A DNA stretch of 64,000 nucleotides from Deroplatys truncata (GCA_030765065.1 CM060978.1:215469498-215533497); one strand, 5' to 3'; positions 22,581 to 33,497 are shown, counted from the first letter of the stretch. Translations and numbers: made by a program. Notes: generated by a model not told the origin, from the sequence alone.

Positions 22581-23500
22581 TTCTGCTCTCGGACCGTTCC
22601 AGCTGGTCACGCGTCTCTACAATCTATATATCGACGATCTGTTGTCTTCTGAAGGAAAGTTTGTTAGTCGGTATAGATCTGTACAGCATGCCTTGCGCTG
22701 GGTTTCCCTAACATTTCCTGCTCTCGGACCTTTCCAACTAGTCGACGGTCTCTACCATCTACATATCGACGATCTGTTGTCTGCTAAAGGAAAGTTTGGC
22801 TGTCAGTTTAGATCTGTACAGCCTTCACTGCGCTGGATGACTCTAACCTTCCATGCTCTCGGACCGTTTCAGCTAGTCGCGCGTCTCTGCTATCTACATA
22901 TTGACGATCTGTTGTCTTCTGAAGGAAGTGGTTGGTATAGATCTGTACAGCATGCATTGCGCTGGGTGTCTTAAAAATTTCAACTCCCGGACCGTTCCAG
23001 CTACTCGAGCGTCACTGCCAAATTAGTTCGATGATCTCTTGCCTTCTGAAGTAAAGTTTGGAGGTCGGTATAGATCTGTACAGCTTACATTGCGCTGGAT
23101 GTCCCTAACATTTACAAATCTCGGAACGTTCCAGCAAGTCGCACGTCTCTGCCATCTATGTCGACAGTGTGTTCCCTTCTGAAGTAAAGTTTGTTGGTCG
23201 GTATAGATCTCTACAATTTACATTGCGTCGGCTCTTCCTAACATTTCCAGCTCCCATGACCGTTCCAGTTAGTCGCGCGTCTCTGCCATCTTTATGTCGA
23301 CGATCTGTTGCCTTCTGAAGTAAAGTTTGGATGCCGGTATAGATCTGTACAACTTACATTGCGCTGGATGTCCCTAACATTTCCAACTCTCGGACCGTTC
23401 CATCTGGTCGCGCGTCTCTGCCATCTACATGTTGACAAACTGTTGCCTTTTGAAGGATGGGGATTGTACCCGGTATAGGTCTGTACGACATGCTTAGGGA
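22510..23500. repeat. Tandem array, eight units of about 135 bp
   Basis: The motif GTATAGATCTGTACAGC recurs with GTAC at 22546, 22681, 22816, 22945, 23078, 23211 (mutated), 23347 and 23483, giving spacings of 129-136 bp. Each unit also has CTCTCGGACCGTTCCA, a GCGTCTCTGCCATCTA block and TCTGAAGGAAAGTTTG. The first two full spacings are exactly 135 (45 codons), and long open frames run across several units (for example 22558-22974 on +). On the minus strand the last unit reads directly into the gypsy zinc-domain region, so the array overlaps or abuts the retrotransposon. Unit identity falls toward the right end. Confidence 0.93.
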
Positions 23501-23850
23501 GGCATGCCATCGCTGTCTGCATGACGCCTGTTCCAGAGAGCATTATTTTCCCCGCTGGCAGTCACCATATTTTGGTTACTTCTGCTGGTTACGTCGGTTA
23601 CATTTACTGGTCACGTCGGTTACTGTTCCAACCAATCCCACGTCTACGGGTCTTGAGACCAATCACTGTCTGGATGACGAATGTTTCCAGAGATCATCCT
23701 TTTCACTTTCTATGCATATGCCTAGGCTCCCCTCCATCACCTTCTTTCGAGATATATATATAGTTGCGTGTTATGAAATCATTTATTCCCATTTAATTCC
23801 TTTGAGCGTTAGCACTCACGTATTCATTTAAGTTCTTTTAGAGTTTGAGC
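23501..23850. other. Unassigned spacer
   Basis: It contains a short direct repeat of GGTTACTTCTGCTGGTTACG-like text at 23573-23620. No gene recognised. Confidence 0.45.
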
Positions 23851-24271
23851 ATGATCGATTATGGAAGAAAATTGATGCAACCAACTTATGAGAAATTTAA
23901 TACTTCACCCCTTACACTCGGAGGAAGACGAGTCGTTAAATGCCGTATATGTGAACGGATTTTAAAGAATCGTTGTTTGTCAAGACTTTAGATGCATAGA
24001 GAGAAATGTTATACTGAATCGCCTCTCAGTCCTACAATTAAGTCTCCTGCGGGGTAAGAATCAGAATACAGCGGAAGTCGTGTGTTTACTAGTTTGGCGT
24101 TTTCCATATGGCGAAAATTTAGGAATATCTACTCTCGTTCTCTGCCCTACACTTGAGTCTCCTGCGTGTCACGAATCGGAATATAGTGGAAGTCTTGTGA
24201 TTACTAATTTGACGTTTCCCTATGGTGATAATTCAGTACTTTCTACGTTTGAAAACCGGAATAGACTATAA
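23851..24271 (+). pseudogene. Unrecognised protein relic with a zinc-knuckle-like motif and an internal duplication
   Basis: From ATG at 23851 the frame reads through VVKCRICERILKNRC, a Cys-x2-Cys, to a TAG at codon 47. In the same frame it continues MHREKCYTESP (His and Cys spaced as in a C2HC finger) to a TAA at codon 69. A 115-bp segment is then repeated (unit 1 from about 24032, unit 2 from about 24146). Unit 2 is open and encodes SPACHESEYSGSLVITNL and FPYGDNSVLS, ending at 24271; unit 1 carries the stop. Amino-acid-like conservation between units (ESEYSGS, FPYG) suggests former coding sequence. I do not recognise the family; a BED- or C2HC-type finger from a transposon or host gene is possible. 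Confidence 0.4.
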
Positions 24272-24469
24272 AAGTATGTGTGAGCTGAAAGAATCTAAAG
24301 TTATAGCATGACAGAGACGATAATGGTATTACTGATTTTGGGCGATAGTTAACAAGAACTTCTGCTATATAAAATACATTATCCAGACATTGCTGGGGTG
24401 TTTAATTTCACGGATGGGAGGGGTGAGGTGTGTGGAGATAGGTAACATCTAAAGGGTAGAGGGCAGAGC

Positions 24470-24868
24470 CCCTACCTTTCACGGATTAAAAAAATCTCTG
24501 GTGGTAGTTGGCAAAATCTGTGGCTCCTTCCGATGATTGCAGACTTACAGATCTCCTGAGAAGTCAAGAGTTCGAAGACCATCCTTATTCCGTGGATGAA
24601 AGTTACAGAGGGCATCATTTTCCCCTGCAGTGCGTATGCCGAGACTTCCCCTTCCGATACCTTCAACCCTGGACAACCAAGGAAATGAAAGATGAAGTAA
24701 AATGAGGATGTAGGTGAAACGGCGGAAGGAAAAATTAAGAGATGGAACGAACCGTAAAAACCGTGAAAAAAGCTCATGGATCAGGGGTGTAGGTTGCAGG
24801 GATTGGACCCTCGATCGCGAATGCAGACCACAGACGTTACCCCCTGAGCCACTCCACTCGATTAGTTA
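24470..24868 (-). mobile_element. tRNA-derived SINE, family A
   Basis: On the minus strand the head near 24868 (GAGTGGCTCAGGGGGTAACG, an A-box form) is followed by a drifted B box near 24815 and a body ending near 24470. The 140 bp beyond its head (24869-25010) is duplicated at 26387-26530. Confidence 0.75.
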
Positions 24869-25010
24869 GTTATACACAAATGACCTTAGTTGTGTAGTCG
24901 TCCTACAGCACTATCTTGATTACAGATGGTCCTAGTTATGGATCTGCTTTCTTGAAGATTAAACTATGAAGCCCATTCCGACAAAGAGACATTTCCCCAT
25001 CAGGTTCTGG
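24869..25010. repeat. Duplicated segment d1
   Basis: Text such as AAATGACCTTAGTTG, GTAGTCGTC and GAAGCCCATTCCGACA reappears at 26387-26530 with small changes, each time just beyond a SINE head. SINE and flank therefore duplicated together. Confidence 0.7.
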
Positions 25011-25389
25011 GTCACCTTACTGAATATATAACCAGGTATTTATCCAGAGCCTAAGCAAAACCGTGAACAAGTTGTCGGATACGTGCATCTGAAGTCGCGC
25101 GCTCACAATTGTAAGTATATATAAGAAGCATAATCCGGTAAATGTTGCCTGCCATGCGTTCCTTTAAGAGAATCCTCGATAAAATTATCTTATCTTTAAG
25201 AGCACCCTAAATTGCCTACAAAGTTTAGAGCCTCTATTAGGCCTTAAACAAGAGAATAGCATACATAACGCACATTAAAGAGTAAGTTCCTGGCTAAGAT
25301 AATATTTAGATGTGGTGTGTTCTTGTTTTGGCTGCAAATAAATATCTGCATTAAAGTCTGTCATTCCAATCTGATTATGGGTTCTGGTA
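25011..25389. other. Unassigned spacer
   Basis: Nothing recognised. Confidence 0.45.
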
Positions 25390-25715
25390 AGGGGATTCCG
25401 TAGGTCTTTGTGCACGTTCAAGTATTTAGAGAGACGCTCAGAGATGTTTGTGTGATTGCACGTATTCATAGATCTTCGTATAGCTTCGTGTGCTTGAACG
25501 AAGTTTTAGAATGTGTGAGCATGTATATCAACATGTTCAAACGTCTCCGTACAGGTTCGGATGCTTAGAGTGCGTGAGGGAATGTATTGTGAGTATGTAT
25601 GTATTGCTCGGGTATGATCGCACGTCTTTGTGCAGGTTCGGTGCTTGATGGAAGTGAGCGCATGTATCGATGTATTCGTAGACCTTCGTGCAGGTTGTAA
25701 AGCCTGACAGGAGTG
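25390..25715. repeat. Degenerate tandem repeat, units of about 58-80 bp
   Basis: The phrase CGTCTTTGTGCAGGTTCGG, in drifting forms, occurs at about 25400, 25468, 25541, 25621 and 25679. It is followed each time by a TTGA/TTAGAGTG and GTATGTAT-like stretch. Old and irregular. Confidence 0.65.
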
Positions 25716-25776
25716 GTCACCGGAAATCGAACCGGCGACATCTCGAATGCAGGCCTCTCACGTTACCGAAAAGTAG
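25712..25776 (-). mobile_element. SINE family A head fragment
   Basis: Only the tRNA-like head remains: the complement contains GTAACGTGAGAGGCCTGCAT and a B box GGTTCGATTTC. The body is missing. Confidence 0.6.
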
Positions 25777-26219
25777 TTTTATCTAAACATGCTTAAAACA
25801 CGTTTTACACAAGTTAAATAAGACTGCCATTCATCAAGTATTTCGTTCATCTATAAACCAAGTCCTAAAAATGGGTTTGCCTCAAAGACACACACAGAAA
25901 AAAGTAACTGTGATGATAAACTCCAATGCCCTTCCCTTCCTTCTTTGGCTGTTTAAGCCCAGCGCTCTATATACAGGACGTATACACCTTATCTTCTAGG
26001 AAAATACATGTTTTGACGGTCTTACCTGTATTTTATCTTGAGTGTGTGAAAATGCATATTTTAAAACCAGCCATTCCCACTCTTTTAGCCACATGCAATA
26101 CATATATGCGTTTTTTTAATTCATAAATTATTGGTATCGCTTGAGTTCCGGTGTTCAGTATTAAATATTACTGGTCAGAACCGAGGGGTTTAAAAAGAGG
26201 AATAAAATGATAATGTATA
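25777..26219. other. Spacer with a duplicated motif
   Basis: The phrase around 25962 (CGCTCTATATACAGGA) recurs at about 26692 as GTTCTATATACAGGA with similar following text, so this region shares ancestry with 26690-26760. No gene seen. Confidence 0.5.
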
Positions 26220-26530
26220 TGAAACGGAAGGGGGGAAAATTCGGGGGTTTAATGAACCTCGCAGCATTCGCCTAGCGACTGGGAAAACCCTGAAAAACAG
26301 GGTCAGAAGTGCCAGCTGCTGGGAATTACACTCAACCTCCGAATGCGGACCGTAGACGTCACCACCTGAACCATTCCGGTCGATTAGTTAGTGTGTTACA
26401 CTCAAATGACCTTAGTTGCGTAGTCGTCTTAGAGGACTATCTCGATTACAGACGGCCTTAGTTACGGATCTTCTTTCTTAAATCAATGTATGAAGCCTGT
26501 TCCGACACAAAGGCATTTTTAGACATTGGC
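26220..26530 (-). mobile_element. SINE family A fragment plus duplicated flank d2
   Basis: The SINE part (26220-26386, minus) keeps a diverged head, CGACCGGAATGGTTCAGGTG, and part of the body. The flank 26387-26530 matches 24869-25010. Confidence 0.7.
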
Positions 26531-26792
26531 GACTGAAACATCAGTCTGTTTAAATGGAATAAACAAATAAGCTTTCTTGACGATAATAATAATGATGGTA
26601 ATAATAATAATAATAATAAACTTAATTGTCACACTGAAGTAGGAAATAATAATTGGAAATAATTGCGATAGTTACGAATGTTTTAGTGCAGTGTTCTATA
26701 TACAGGAGCTATACACTATAACCCGTAGGAAATATATTACACCTGCGCTTATAAAGACGCTTAATTGATGGGTTTGCCCTTGTCCAGTAGTT

Positions 26793-26862
26793 CACGTAAC
26801 CGAGATTCGAACTCGGGATCTCTTGAGTGTGAAGTAGACACGCTAGCTCGCAGAGAAAATTG
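26793..26862 (-). other. tRNA-like fragment
   Basis: The minus strand reads CTGCGAGCTAGCGTGTCTAC and ends with B box AGTTCGAATCTCGG. It could be a degraded tRNA gene or a SINE head. The D-arm does not match an A box well. Confidence 0.4.
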
Positions 26863-27039
26863 GTATTTATTTCTTATCACCTTGGAGCGATGTGAGGTAA
26901 CTATATTTTTTTTAGATATGAGGAAAGCCCTTGTAGGTCAAATGTTTGTGTCTGTACCTGTATACACCTGTTCCATAAGGTATTATAGACAAAATACATC
27001 GCCATTTAAATTTATTTTTTGTAACCCTTGTCAGTTTAG

Positions 27040-28745
27040 AAGGGCTCATATTTCATTATTTATTTATAAATAACGTATTGCGTGTATCATTTAGCTACAA
27101 TTTTAGCGTAAAAATAATGAAAAAGCAAGGATTGCTTCTCTTGATATAAGTTTTCCTGGAGCGACGTAGGGTTCCTGTAATTTTTAAACCTTAGGAATTT
27201 GCAGTGTCTCTAGGAAAATCCCATATAACGCACTGGTTATCTTTGAATGCATATATTGCTATAAACCCACTCAAGTGCTAAATTTGAAGCATTCCCAGGT
27301 ATATAGGCGATGTTATCTCTTCTCAAATATGCTGTTAGCACCCCATCCATTAAGCCGTATAGACATGCATCTATGATTGTCTTTTAAAGTGGAATTTCCC
27401 GAGACCTGGTTTACCCTCTTCAAGGGTGTACAACATATTTTTGCAATGGATGTGTTAACCGCTATGTAAATCGTTGGCATCTCCGGCATAACGTATGAGT
27501 GAATTGGTAATTATATTACTGTACCATTGTGCTAGCGCAAAGGAGAGAGAGACAGTGGGTGCTTGCCCGCGTGGGTGTGGTAGTTTATTTACAATGACTG
27601 TTTTAATGTCCCTGCCTGTAAGCATGCTTGCGAAGGTGGGTGGGGTACTTTATCGACAATACCTGTTTTAAAGTCCCTGCATATGTTATTTTACTTCTCG
27701 AGAACTGCAGGCATGAAGAACTTCCGTGTTTTACCTTGAGCGTCTCTATACATTTTCTATTGAGTATTTTTAAGACCGCTCTTTAACTAGCGTTGATTAA
27801 AAGGGACAACAAAAGGGATGTTTTGTTGTCCCGTCTGTTCAGGGTGGTTCATATTTCATTATTTATTTTATTTACAAATAACGATTTGCATGTATTATTC
27901 AACTATAATTTTAGAGAGAAAATAACAAAAAAGGAAGGTATTGTTTCTCTTGATATAATTTTCCTGGTAGGATGTAGGGATCGTGTAATTTTTATACCTT
28001 AGGAATTTAAAGTGTCTGTAGGGAAAATCCTAATGCCTATATAACTCAAGGCTATTGTTTGAATGCGTGTATTGCCAAAATCCACTGAAAGGGTTATATT
28101 TGAAGCATTCAGTAGTATATGGTCAATATTATGTGTGCTCAAGAATGTTGTTTGGAACCCATCCATTAAGCTGTAAAGACGTGCTGATGTCCCGAAACTG
28201 GAAATCCCGAGCGGATCCAGGTTTACCATCTTTAGGGATATACAACTTATTTTGCAAAGGGTGTGCAACTGAAAAACTCATTGTCGAATTTCTTGAAGAA
28301 CACTGGTGTGCGTCTTTAGAAAAAAGATTTTAAAACGAATATCAACTTTATTTTTGAAGTCTTCGTAATGGTTCGATCTCTCTACTGGGGAAGTCAACAT
28401 ATCTTTCGATGGGGAATGTTTTGCAGTCCTCTCCGTATGTTATTTACACCTTTCGCGTACTTATATATTTTCTAAGAGAGAAATGCATTTTTGGAAAAAC
28501 CGTGTATTCTTTAGCTTGAATTCACGGTTCCATTTCTCGCTGGTATTCAATACCGCTTTAGACATTGCATGTCTAAACAATAAGGCGTCTGTTCAGGAGA
28601 CTTTTCATTTTTGTTACGGTAATAAAACATGGTGTTTTTATTTGTGATCGCTCTTTAACCGATGTTAATTAAGAGAGCAACAAAGGGTAAGTTTCGTTTA
28701 TGGTACTCTCCATATTTCATCGTTTATTTATTTTATTTTTAGAGC
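27040..28745. repeat. Divergent tandem duplication, three units of about 0.8 kb
   Basis: Landmark CATATTTCAT occurs at 27047, 27850 and 28711 (spacings 803 and 861). Units 1 and 2 align by eye for over 400 bp, sharing TTCTCTTGATATAA, CCTTAGGAATTT, ACCCATCCATTAAG and GGTTTACC. Unit 3 is cut short. The stretch before each unit also matches (CGCTCTTTAAC at about 27778 and 28648). No protein family is recognised in any frame. The open frames at 27793, 28055 and 27999 fall within unit 2 and are not conserved in unit 1. Confidence 0.8.
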
Positions 28746-28839
28746 CAATCCTAGGTGTAAACAAACCTTAGAAAAAATCTTCAACCGCGAAGTTCCTTAT
28801 CATCCCTTCAAATGGTTTATGCTAGTTATTTCCTTGGAA

Positions 28840-28980
28840 TAATAAAGCGCCAACATGGCCGCCTTCGTGTGTTAAAAACCCAAGATGGCGGACTTCCGCC
28901 TTTTACATTAGCATGCCAAAAGCAGGCTAGTAGAGTGAACTTCCGCCTACGCTAGAGCGCGTAGAGGGGAATGCCAATTG
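28840..28980 (+). promoter_or_regulatory. GC-rich patch with YY1-like and ETS-like motifs
   Basis: In an AT-rich setting this patch has ACATGGCCGCC (28853-28863), AAGATGGCGG (28882-28891), CGGACTTCCGCC (28889-28900) and GAACTTCCGCC (28938-28948), several CpGs, and GCCAATTG at 28973. AAGATGGCGG is the known YY1/Pho core, and the ACTTCCG forms resemble ETS sites. Such clusters occur at housekeeping promoters, but also inside some arthropod MITEs. No recognisable gene follows, so promoter status is speculative. Confidence 0.3.
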
Positions 28981-29028
28981 AAACAGAGTGACAGAGTGAG
29001 GAAACATTTCATAGCGCGAGAGCGCCGG

Positions 29029-29135
29029 CAAGAGAGAGAGAGAGAGAGAGAGCGTGCGCTCGGGTTTTCCGGGAAAGATTCACTCTTTAGCGTCTTGCGT
29101 TGGCTATTTGCGCTAACTCTCTCTCTCTCTTTTAG
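29029..29135. repeat. (GA)n and (CT)n tracts in inverted arrangement
   Basis: A GA run (29031-29051) and a CT run (29118-29131) flank about 65 bp and could pair as a hairpin. The 66-codon frame over this segment is a product of these tracts. Confidence 0.8.
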
Positions 29136-29180
29136 TCATGGATTACTAATTCACCTAAGTGACGTAATATTGTTATAAGC

Positions 29181-29590
29181 CCCCATAAACATCTTCCCTC
29201 AAAATCTGAGTTAAAGAAGTATTATTAGTCGTAATAATTATCCGCGCATAATAACCACCTGGTTGAGTTTTAGAAAAAAGATTTGCGGTTGAGCGGAGTA
29301 CTCTTTATACTGTAACAGACAAATACTTAATTGGAGTAATTGTATTCACCGATCGACGACCAGCGTCCAACCCTTTAGTGGCACGATGACGGGACGTTAG
29401 CAGTATAAATCCTTGATTTTTTCAACAGCGTTAGATGATATTATGCATGGAGGAACATTACCTGATTGATTGACACAGATATTTTAGAACTTATCTCCTC
29501 CGTGGATTTTCGAGGGGCGATGGTGATGGCACGCGAGGAGAACAAAGCCCGATTGTCCCAGCTCTCGGACTTGCGACATCTATTTGAGAC
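29181..29590. other. Unassigned spacer
   Basis: No gene or repeat family recognised. Confidence 0.45.
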
Positions 29591-30060
29591 CTTGAGTTTT
29601 AAGTGTTTTCACAACTGACCTTTTGAACAATAGCCCATTGTTCGACGGTATCCAGCTACCGGTATCAATAGCGCACAAAGCACCACCATTAGCGACGAGA
29701 ACAATTACCCATTGTCCTCGTGCAAGGAAAATAAGCCATTGTGCTACTCCTCTACAGGGCGGTTTTTAGACCAGGCCACAAAGGACAATAGCCCATTGTT
29801 CTACTCCTCTATAGGGCGATTTTTAGACCAGGCCACAAAGGACAATAGCCCATTGTGCTACTCCTCTACAGGGCGGTTTTTAGACCAGGCCACAAAGGAC
29901 AATAGCCCATTGTGCTACTCCTCTACAGGGCGGTTTTTAGACCAGGCCACAAAGGACAATAGCCCATTGTGCTACTCCTCTACAGGGCGGTTTTTAGACC
30001 AGGCCACAAAGGACAATAGCCCATTGTGCTACTCCTCTGCCGGGCGGCATGAGACCAACA
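29591..30060 (+). repeat. 57-bp minisatellite
   Basis: The core array at about 29740-30040 has five nearly identical 57-bp units running GTGCTACTCCTCTACAGGGC, TTTTTAGACCAGGCCACAAA, GGACAATAGCCCATT. Diverged partial units precede it from 29591. Because 57 is 19 codons, the + frame stays open with a repeated LCYSSTGRFLDQATKDNSP. Each unit includes ACAAT-AGCCC-ATTGT, a 5-bp inverted pair. High unit identity means recent expansion. Coding use is doubtful because dispersed single copies show no conserved frame. Confidence 0.93.
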
Positions 30061-30330
30061 CACAAATAGGGGGTGTGGCCAGCGTACGGGAACAATCCCC
30101 CTTTGTCCTCGTACGAGCATAATTGCCATTGTCCTACTCTGCCGTGCGGCATTCAGACCAGGCCACAAAGGAAAGGGGACGTGGTCGGCGGCGTGTAACA
30201 AAAGATATCTCATTAAATCTTATCAGTTGTCGGTATCCCCATGGCCTGGAGTCCCTACCTTTATCCTACTTACGTAGCAATATACAACAGATGTGCCAAC
30301 CATTTATTTTGTGTATAATTCGAAACTAGA
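30061..30330 (+). repeat. Parent repeat flanking the minisatellite
   Basis: It carries one diverged unit (CTACTCTGCCGTGCGGCATT, AGACCAGGCCACAAAGG) and then the downstream parent sequence GTGGTCGGCGGCGTG, CTTATCAGTTGTCGG, also found at 16641-16945 on the minus strand. Confidence 0.8.
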
Positions 30331-30927
30331 ATCAATAAACGTCCATCTAACTGCTACACAGCGCTATGAACATGAAATTTGTTAACGATATTTGAAAAAA
30401 TGTTTACGGAATAGTTGAGCGTCTCTTACGACGAAAATTGGCGTTGTTCAGGAACCTGTTTTATTGCAATTTCTGACGGCGACACGCCCGCTGTAATGTA
30501 CAGTAAGCAATGAGCTAATTATGTGTTGCCTCTAGCTTCACGATAAATAAGATAGACGTCAGCAAGCTCTTCAAATGTGTAAGGATAAGCCAGTCTTAAG
30601 TGTGCTACACGTAGTCAATCGTCCAATCTGCCGATGTGAACAATAATCAGAGAAAACCATAAATTACAATATAATAACCTAAGTCCTTATTAGTAATTTA
30701 ATTATAAACTTTAATAAATCAATGTTAACCTTAATTAATATGAAACTCTTTCAGCACAATCCCAATATTTAATAATATTATGTTAACTAATTCGCAGTTA
30801 CTAGCTTTTAAAATACAAAGCACAAGAATAAACGCTAACCTTATCTAATATGCCTTCCAGCAATTCAACCGCAGTCTTTAATAATACTGAATTAACAGTG
30901 TGTAGAAAATAAGTATTAGCTATTTAA
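30331..30927. other. AT-rich spacer, nothing recognised
   Basis: No gene or family recognised in about 600 bp. Confidence 0.5.
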
Positions 30928-31058
30928 TTACTTTCTCTACTACGTATGGTAAGTAGGGGAAGTATTGTATTCCACCCAAAAATTCGATACCGAGATTTCA
31001 TCGGAAATACATGTTTTGAGACCCCTGAGTCCACAAAACGCATTTGTGGAAACATATT

Positions 31059-31114
<56 letters not shown>

Positions 31115-31806
31115 GAACAGCATAACTCAGAAACGAACAGTCTGATAAACGCCAAACGTGGTATTTAGGTTCAGTATGCTCTAGAAATGCGAAACGAAGG
31201 TTTTCAAGCAAATCCCCCCAACCTAGATTACCCTTTACATGGAAAATTTTTCGATAATTTTAATTTTCTCAAAACTGGCTCTAAAGATTTTGAATAAAAT
31301 ATCATATGTTTAAGATATTTTCATGACAAATAAAATGTATATCTTGAATTTTTTGGGAATGTCTCCAAAAGTATTCTTCATTGTGAACGACTTTTGCGTA
31401 ACTGGTAAACCATATGAGATAGACAAACTTTTACTACACAAAAAATGTAGATTGCGTTAAAATACACAATTTATGCCCCATACATTTTTTTGTTGAGTGA
31501 ACCATTTTCGAGATATTGCTTGTTATTCCCTTACATTTTTCAATACTTGTTTTCTCAAATGGGAATTCGTTATTAATTTTTTTTGTCCTGGTAAAGCAAA
31601 GAGAATGGAATACTCCACATAGCAACCAGCTCTTAAAATATTTGAGTTTCGCTTAAAGCCTACCATTTCCCCTTGCATCTACAAGAAAATTAGCAATAAG
31701 ATTAACATCTCGATATCTCGATTAACATGAACTATATGGAGAATAAGCGTTTGTAAAAATAGTTTGTACAAGAGTAGAGAAAGTCATGTGAGTGTAACAC
31801 ATCAGA
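30928..31806 (+). mobile_element. Family H element, copy 8
   Basis: Complete copy from TTACTTTCTCTACTACGTAT to ACACATCAGA, flanked by A/T and T runs. It contains a pure (TG)25 tract at 31061-31110 at the position where other copies have short TG runs. Confidence 0.92.
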
Positions 31807-32179
31807 TTTTTTCAATAATAACCTCCGTCACGAGAAACCAATCGGCTATTCTGTAGAAGAATAACATTTCCAATTGTAGTCAGTAGCCTACGTACTCTCG
31901 CAAGTAGGCTAACTTTACCAAAACATGAAGCTCATAATTTTCAAAATACTATTCCGTGAGTATTTTAGTTTAATTTTCCCGCGAGACTGTTTAAGCCGCT
32001 TAAGAAGGGAGGGCACATTACATATTGACTTATCAGTACAATATCATGTGCGTAAAAAGCATCACAGTTCAGTTATTAGGTACGCCTTAAAAGTGAATAA
32101 AATTGAGTTTTATTTATGGACCCTCTTTAACTGGTGGTCTTTAGCGTCACATTCTATACTGGACGTGAAAGATTGGTTA
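31807..32179. other. Unassigned spacer
   Basis: No feature recognised. The long frame here (31925-32230) overlaps the SINE that follows. Confidence 0.45.
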
Positions 32180-32395
32180 TTTTACTCAGATGCCTCTTTA
32201 TTTGGCTTGAGGTTGTTTTACGTGCCGTAAATCTACGACACGGGACCACCGGCTTTACTGCCCTTCAGAAGGAAGCCATGCTAAGGATTTTTACGCCCGA
32301 AAATATCCATCGCCCTCTGCCGGGTTTGAAACCGCGAACTCGGGAACTAGAGGCTAGCATGGTAACCACTACACCACGTAGGACGACCATTAAAA
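32180..32395 (-). mobile_element. tRNA-derived SINE, family C, copy 1
   Basis: On the minus strand the head reads CCTACGTGGTGTAGTGGTTA (A box GGTGTAGTGG) and B box GGTTTCAAACCCGG at about 32325. The body has GGTCCCGTGTCGTAGATTTA followed by CGGCACGTAAAA. The same body occurs at 54195-54365. No target duplication was identified. Confidence 0.75.
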
Positions 32396-33497
32396 CTTTT
32401 GCACCATAAGTTCCTTATTTCAAAATGTTTATCTCTAGCCGCTCTGCAATTTCTCGAATTTTTTCCGCTGAATTCCGGGATAACGTGTATGTATACGGTG
32501 CAAACAAATGCACTTAACATCAGAATGTACTTCAATAGAGGATTCTGGTTTACAGATAGGATTTATTAATTACTACACTAGGATAAAGTAATTTGTTATG
32601 TTAGTGATGGATGAAATCCGATGTGCAAAATGCATGTTTTCAGTTTTCGCAATACTTTTATTTGCGCAGGTAAGAATGGGCATACCTAAAAGCAAGTGCA
32701 TCCTCAGAATAATTTGCTAACAATTTCTGTCACTGTTTCATTTCGTTTTTCCTGTAAAGCGCTCCGCGACTAAATATTAGTGTAGATGTTATTAAAACGT
32801 AACGTTACGCCTTCCTCCGAGCGAGAGCGTTGTTGTTTACTTCATTCATACGCAACTGGCATGTCATGTAGGTAGTGTGGCAATGCTTCTTGGGGCTATG
32901 TTGCCAAATATTGCATTGCAAATTGTTCAGTTTTGGTGGAATGCTTGAAGATAAACTAAAAGGTTCAATGAATTCAGTGGTCTCGCTCGCGGCAGTGTCC
33001 GTAGTCCGATTACCGGCTATGGGGAATTTTAAGTCGGCCCTATTCAGGCCTCTGTCTCTGACTGGCCCATAAAAAGCATCCTTTAAATCCAACGCGGTTC
33101 GGAGTCCATATAGGTCCCTCGTTCCATCGCCATTCCCATTGCCAATCTACCATCAGACCAATGGCTGCTGAGTGCCTTCAGCCAAAAAATGGTTTCAGTC
33201 ATCGCTTCTCAGAATGGTTCCCCCAAAGGTCTTTGAGCATCATGGGAGCTTTGGAAACAACACATACACGAAAGAAAAAACACACTCACATACATTTGTA
33301 GTATAGTCTCCAAAGAGATACATTTCTTCCAAAAATAACAAAATTCATCAGCATACTGTCGAAATAGTTCCACTTTTAAAACATAATATAATCTGTAGAT
33401 ACCTATAGTAGTTAATATAAGCAGATTCAAACCTTTCATAGTTACAAAGCTCACTCTAAATTATAGTTATTGCTTCTAATGAAGGACTTGCGATATA
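32396..33497. other. Spacer with a less AT-rich patch
   Basis: At 32805-33180 base composition rises toward balance and both strands have frames of 65-95 codons. I find no motif that identifies them. It may be an old element or host sequence. Confidence 0.4.

Noticed and set aside
22510..23500. Regular repeats considered as a CRISPR array
   Set aside because: Units are contiguous with no unique spacers, and the setting is eukaryotic.
28978..29178. 66-codon frame after the promoter-like patch
   Set aside because: It is made largely of (GA)n- and (CT)n-derived residues (RERERERE, SLSFS) and shows no domain.
29740..30040. Repeat peptide (19-residue unit) considered as a real repeat protein
   Set aside because: A 57-bp tandem is open by arithmetic, the dispersed copy at 16641-16945 shows no conserved frame, and no start context or exon signal is evident.
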